Origin: Acidobacteriaceae bacterium
GTDB lineage: Bacteria > Acidobacteriota > Terriglobia > Terriglobales > Acidobacteriaceae
Assembly: GCA_003166055.1 (NCBI GenBank)
Contig: PMWR01000329.1
Coordinates: forward strand, 1,258 to 8,356
DNA length: 7,099 bases
Reading direction: 5' to 3'
This document shows, piece by piece, positions 5,034 through 7,099 of the stretch. A model generated the notes under the pieces. It had not been told where the DNA came from. It saw only the letters and a list, made by a program, of their open reading frames with translations, and did no database searches. Positions within the stretch are counted from its first letter, which is position 1. Each line of letters starts with the position of its first letter. The position numbers and the translations under genes were made by a program.

Positions 5034-6842
5034 CTACTGCACGTCGCTCACCTTGCCGTCTTTGAAGGTGACTTTCATGCCGTTGTAGTAGTAGATGACC
5101 TTGGGTCCCAGATTGGCGATCCTGGTAGGCGCGCCGAGGGCCGCTTTAACCTGGTCAGTGGTCTGGCCCAACTCGACAGATGGAGGAGGACCAGCGGGAG
5201 CGGGCGGAGCTGCATCGGCGGCGCCTGCGGGCGGGGCTGCTCCACCGCTATCCTGAGCAGCCTCGGCGGCCACGTCTTTTTCAGACTGCGCGGCCTGCTG
5301 GTCCTGGGCCTGGAGGTCCGCTCCCACGTTGGGATCCGGCGGAGGCGCGGCAGCGGCATACTGCGATTGCACCGGCGGGGCCGACGCGGACGGCGGAAGC
5401 GCGGGTACACCGCCCGAGCCCTGCTTGTCCTGAAGATCTTTCAGGCCCTGATCGATGGTCTCGCGCATGTGGTTCTGCATCTCCTGCAGGTCGGTCAACT
5501 GAACCTGCACGGTGAGGGAGATCTGGCACTCGGGGTTGCCCTTGCTGGAGAGAACGACCAGGTTCGCCGAAGTTGCGTCGGCGGCGGGAGCCTCGCGCAT
5601 TTGAAGCGTGTCGCCGTCGCTCACCACGCATTCCTGTCCGGAGGCGTCGGTTACATCCAGGTTGCCGCCGGCCACGAAGACGTGGGGACGGCCGTCGCTG
5701 AGCAGGCGAGCGATGCCGCTGGAGCCGGGATCGATGTCCTGGTTGGCGGCATTCTGTGTGGCTTCCTGATTTTCAAGCGCCAACTGGGCCTTCACCTCGT
5801 CGGCGATCATCTGCTTCACTTCGGGGGTAAGCACAGGCTGTCCGCCTGCCGGTGGAGGAGCGCCGGCTTCTTCTTGTGCTTCCTGATGCGCAGCGTAGGC
5901 GGCCTGCAAATCCTGCGAGACAATGTAGTCGGTTAGCCAGAAGGCGGCGGAGGGATAGACCGGATAGGGCTGGAAGTATCCGCCGTAGAAGCCGAACCAG
6001 GGATTGCCTGCCCATCCCCATCCAAAGGTGATTGGCGCGGCCCATGGGTTGTAGGCCCAGCCGTAGAATCCCCGGGAAAAGTAGAAGCCGGGCGCGTACA
6101 CGTTCAACATCATTCCGTGGTAGCCGTAGCCGCGATAGAAGCGGTTGTACTCGTGGCCATGGTAGAAGTAGGAGCGCCGGGCGAAATCGTGGCCATGGTA
6201 ACTATAGCCGCGCTCCACATATCCGCGGCGGCCCCGCTCTGAAACCATCCGGCTGCCGTCACGGCGCTGCGTGGAGACCCTGCGTCCGCCGCCCAGGTTG
6301 TTATGGGTGTCCATGCCCCTCCTGGCGTCATGCACGTCGCTGACCTTGCCTCCGGGGCGGGTGCGAACGGCGCTGCCGCCCTTGGTGACATGCTCGGTAC
6401 TGCCCTTGGGCGCGGGACGGTTGATGGGCCCGGCGGTCTTGGTGGTGGCGTGGCCGGCAGCTCCCGCACCCGCTCCACCTGGGTGTGCTCCACCAGCCGT
6501 GGTGGTGTGCGCGCCACCGGTTGTCGTAGTCGTGTGCGCGCCACCGGTTGTTGTAGTCGTATGAGAGCCACCGGCTGTTGTAGTCGTGTGTGCGCCACCG
6601 GTTGTCGTAGTGGTATGCGAGCCAGTCGTGGTGGTTGTGTGCGTGCCGCCAGCTGCGCTTCCGCCGGTCTTTGGAGCGGCGGAAGGTGCTTTGGGCGCCG
6701 CTTTGGGCGCCGCGGGCTTGGGAGCGGGCGCAGCCGGTTTCTTTTGATATGCGCCTGCCAGGCAGGTCGTGCCCAGCAGTCCGGCAAGAATCAGTCCTGC
6801 CGAACCGTGCTTGAACGCGTTGCGAAAGCTGTACATGGTCAT
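5034..6842 (-). CDS. Large exported His-Thr-repeat, Tyr/Gly/Trp-rich protein with C-terminal SmpA/BamE-like motif
   Basis: A 602-residue mosaic of unknown function. In order: signal peptide (1-31, hydrophobic core 15-29, AGA just before Y32; no proper lipobox at C27); Pro/Ala/Lys linker (34-58); seven His-Thr-Gly units (67-120); a basic part with GGKVSDVHDARRGMD (164-178); a Tyr/His/Arg region with three YHG motifs (215-243); an aromatic Gly/Trp/Pro stretch (249-306) ending FWLTDYI; a helical stretch (336-366); a compact domain (about 380-475) with two Cys, C405 and C439, which could form a disulfide, and DLQEMQNHMRETIDQGL (451-467); a Pro/Ala-rich linker (477-553); and a C-terminal module GQTTDQVKAALGAP...DGKVSDVQ (559-602), whose GxxxxxVxxxLGxP pattern recalls SmpA/BamE. 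The start at 6842 has GAGG five bases upstream. It follows a paralogue by 51 bases, so co-transcription is likely. An envelope or surface location is inferred from the signal peptide and composition. Confidence 0.88.
   Translation of the reverse strand: MTMYSFRNAFKHGSAGLILAGLLGTTCLAGAYQKKPAAPAPKPAAPKAAPKAPSAAPKTGGSAAGGTHTTTTTGSHTTTTTGGAHTTTTAGGSHTTTTTGGAHTTTTTGGAHTTTAGGAHPGGAGAGAAGHATTKTAGPINRPAPKGSTEHVTKGGSAVRTRPGGKVSDVHDARRGMDTHNNLGGGRRVSTQRRDGSRMVSERGRRGYVERGYSYHGHDFARRSYFYHGHEYNRFYRGYGYHGMMLNVYAPGFYFSRGFYGWAYNPWAAPITFGWGWAGNPWFGFYGGYFQPYPVYPSAAFWLTDYIVSQDLQAAYAAHQEAQEEAGAPPPAGGQPVLTPEVKQMIADEVKAQLALENQEATQNAANQDIDPGSSGIARLLSDGRPHVFVAGGNLDVTDASGQECVVSDGDTLQMREAPAADATSANLVVLSSKGNPECQISLTVQVQLTDLQEMQNHMRETIDQGLKDLQDKQGSGGVPALPPSASAPPVQSQYAAAAPPPDPNVGADLQAQDQQAAQSEKDVAAEAAQDSGGAAPPAGAADAAPPAPAGPPPSVELGQTTDQVKAALGAPTRIANLGPKVIYYYNGMKVTFKDGKVSDVQ
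6487..6642 (-). repeat. In-frame 24/27-base coding repeat (His-Thr-Gly array)
   Basis: Six consecutive units of 27 or 24 bases: 6487-6510 (24), 6511-6537, 6538-6564, 6565-6591, 6592-6618 (27 each) and 6619-6642 (24). On the minus strand each encodes GG(A/S)H followed by three to five Thr or a close variant. Units differ mainly at third positions, and length changes are whole codons, so the reading frame is kept. This is a typical setting for copy-number change by slippage or recombination. Confidence 0.9.
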
Positions 6843-6893
6843 CTTGTCCTCATTCCTGTCTCATGCGCGTACCGTTGGCGAAGCGCGGGCACA

Positions 6894-7099
6894 TTATTCA
6901 ACGTTGCTGACTTTTCCATTGGTGAAGGTCACCTTCATATCTTTGTAATAGAAGATTTCCTTTGCTCCCAGTTTGGCGATCCTCACTGGTTGTCCGAAGC
7001 CCGCTGTCACCTGATCCCTGGTCTGGCCGATAGCGATTGTTGGTGGCGGCGCATCGGAGGGTGGAGGCGGCGGCGCAATATCCGCGATGGGTGCTGGAG
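6894..7099 (-). CDS. C-terminal end of a paralogue of the 602-residue exported protein (5' end missing)
   Basis: The last 67 codons of a gene entering from the right edge, in the frame that begins with the codon at 7097. The visible protein is a Pro/Ala linker (about residues 1-19, with PPPPP) and then IGQTRDQVTAGFGQPVRIAK and FYYKDMKVTFTNGKVSNVE to the TAA at 6894-6896. It aligns over its whole last 44 residues with the end of the 602-residue protein next door, sharing IxxLGxKxIxYY, MKVTF and GKVSxV at the same spacing, and the Pro-rich linker precedes the module in both. The two genes are therefore a tandem duplicate pair, 51 bases apart. The family has no recognised function; the C-terminal pattern recalls SmpA/BamE-like folds. 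Its N-terminal architecture cannot be seen. Confidence 0.85.
   Translation of the reverse strand, partial: PAPIADIAPPPPPSDAPPPTIAIGQTRDQVTAGFGQPVRIAKLGAKEIFYYKDMKVTFTNGKVSNVE

Noticed and set aside
6487..6642. CRISPR-like array
   Set aside because: The 24/27-base units are contiguous without spacers, lie in frame within a protein-coding gene and vary at codon third positions; no cas genes are present.
6110..6787. 225-codon frame overlapping the start of the 602-residue protein in another frame
   Set aside because: It has no signal peptide or domain and is a repeat-driven shadow of the His-Thr-Gly array; the chosen frame has a signal peptide, a ribosome site and a paralogue.
6760..6842. Lipoprotein signal peptide at C27 of the 602-residue protein
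   Set aside because: The residues before the Cys are GTT, which do not fit a lipobox, whereas AGA at 29-31 fits ordinary signal peptidase I cleavage.

Overview
The window looks like GC-rich bacterial chromosome, most likely from the Acidobacteriota (Terriglobia). This is inferred from the Tyr/Gly/His-rich secreted proteins at the right end, the short tandem-repeat patches placed directly after stop codons, and the loose, mostly housekeeping gene order. No marker gene is present that would prove the taxon. No prophage, insertion sequence, CRISPR array, rRNA or tRNA was seen.

Layout. Positions 1-933 hold two minus-strand genes that read out of the left edge: a hotdog-fold acyl-CoA thioesterase, then an Mrp/ApbC-type P-loop ATPase for Fe-S cluster work (3' part missing). 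From about 1123 transcription turns to the plus strand: a small TPR protein (1123-1434), a membrane-anchored family 2 glycosyltransferase (1546-2550) closed by a clear intrinsic terminator (2587-2630), an orphan HicB-type antitoxin or regulator with a palindromic operator candidate (2750-3082), a quinone oxidoreductase of the Qor type (3130-4098) and a sirtuin with class III signature residues (4223-4945). Converging on the sirtuin from the right is a minus-strand pair of related exported proteins: a complete 602-residue protein (5034-6842) and, 51 bases upstream of it, the C-terminal end of a paralogue (6894-7099). Both end in the same short domain of about 44-50 residues.

How the genes relate. 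The thioesterase and Mrp genes look like a short transcription unit, and the two right-hand secreted proteins are a tandem duplication that is probably co-transcribed. The plus-strand genes share direction but not an obvious pathway. The glycosyltransferase is separated from hicB by a terminator, and qor from the sirtuin by a repeat-bearing spacer.

The parts that deserve attention are mostly not ordinary gene calls. They are the tandem paralogues with a shared C-terminal module and an internal echo of it, the repeat patches that start right after two stop codons with the same TAAAAACAG junction, an 11-bp exact inverted repeat in front of the sirtuin gene, and the solo HicB with its palindrome and overlapping mini-ORF. 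I did not find convincing evidence for a wholly new multi-gene system.
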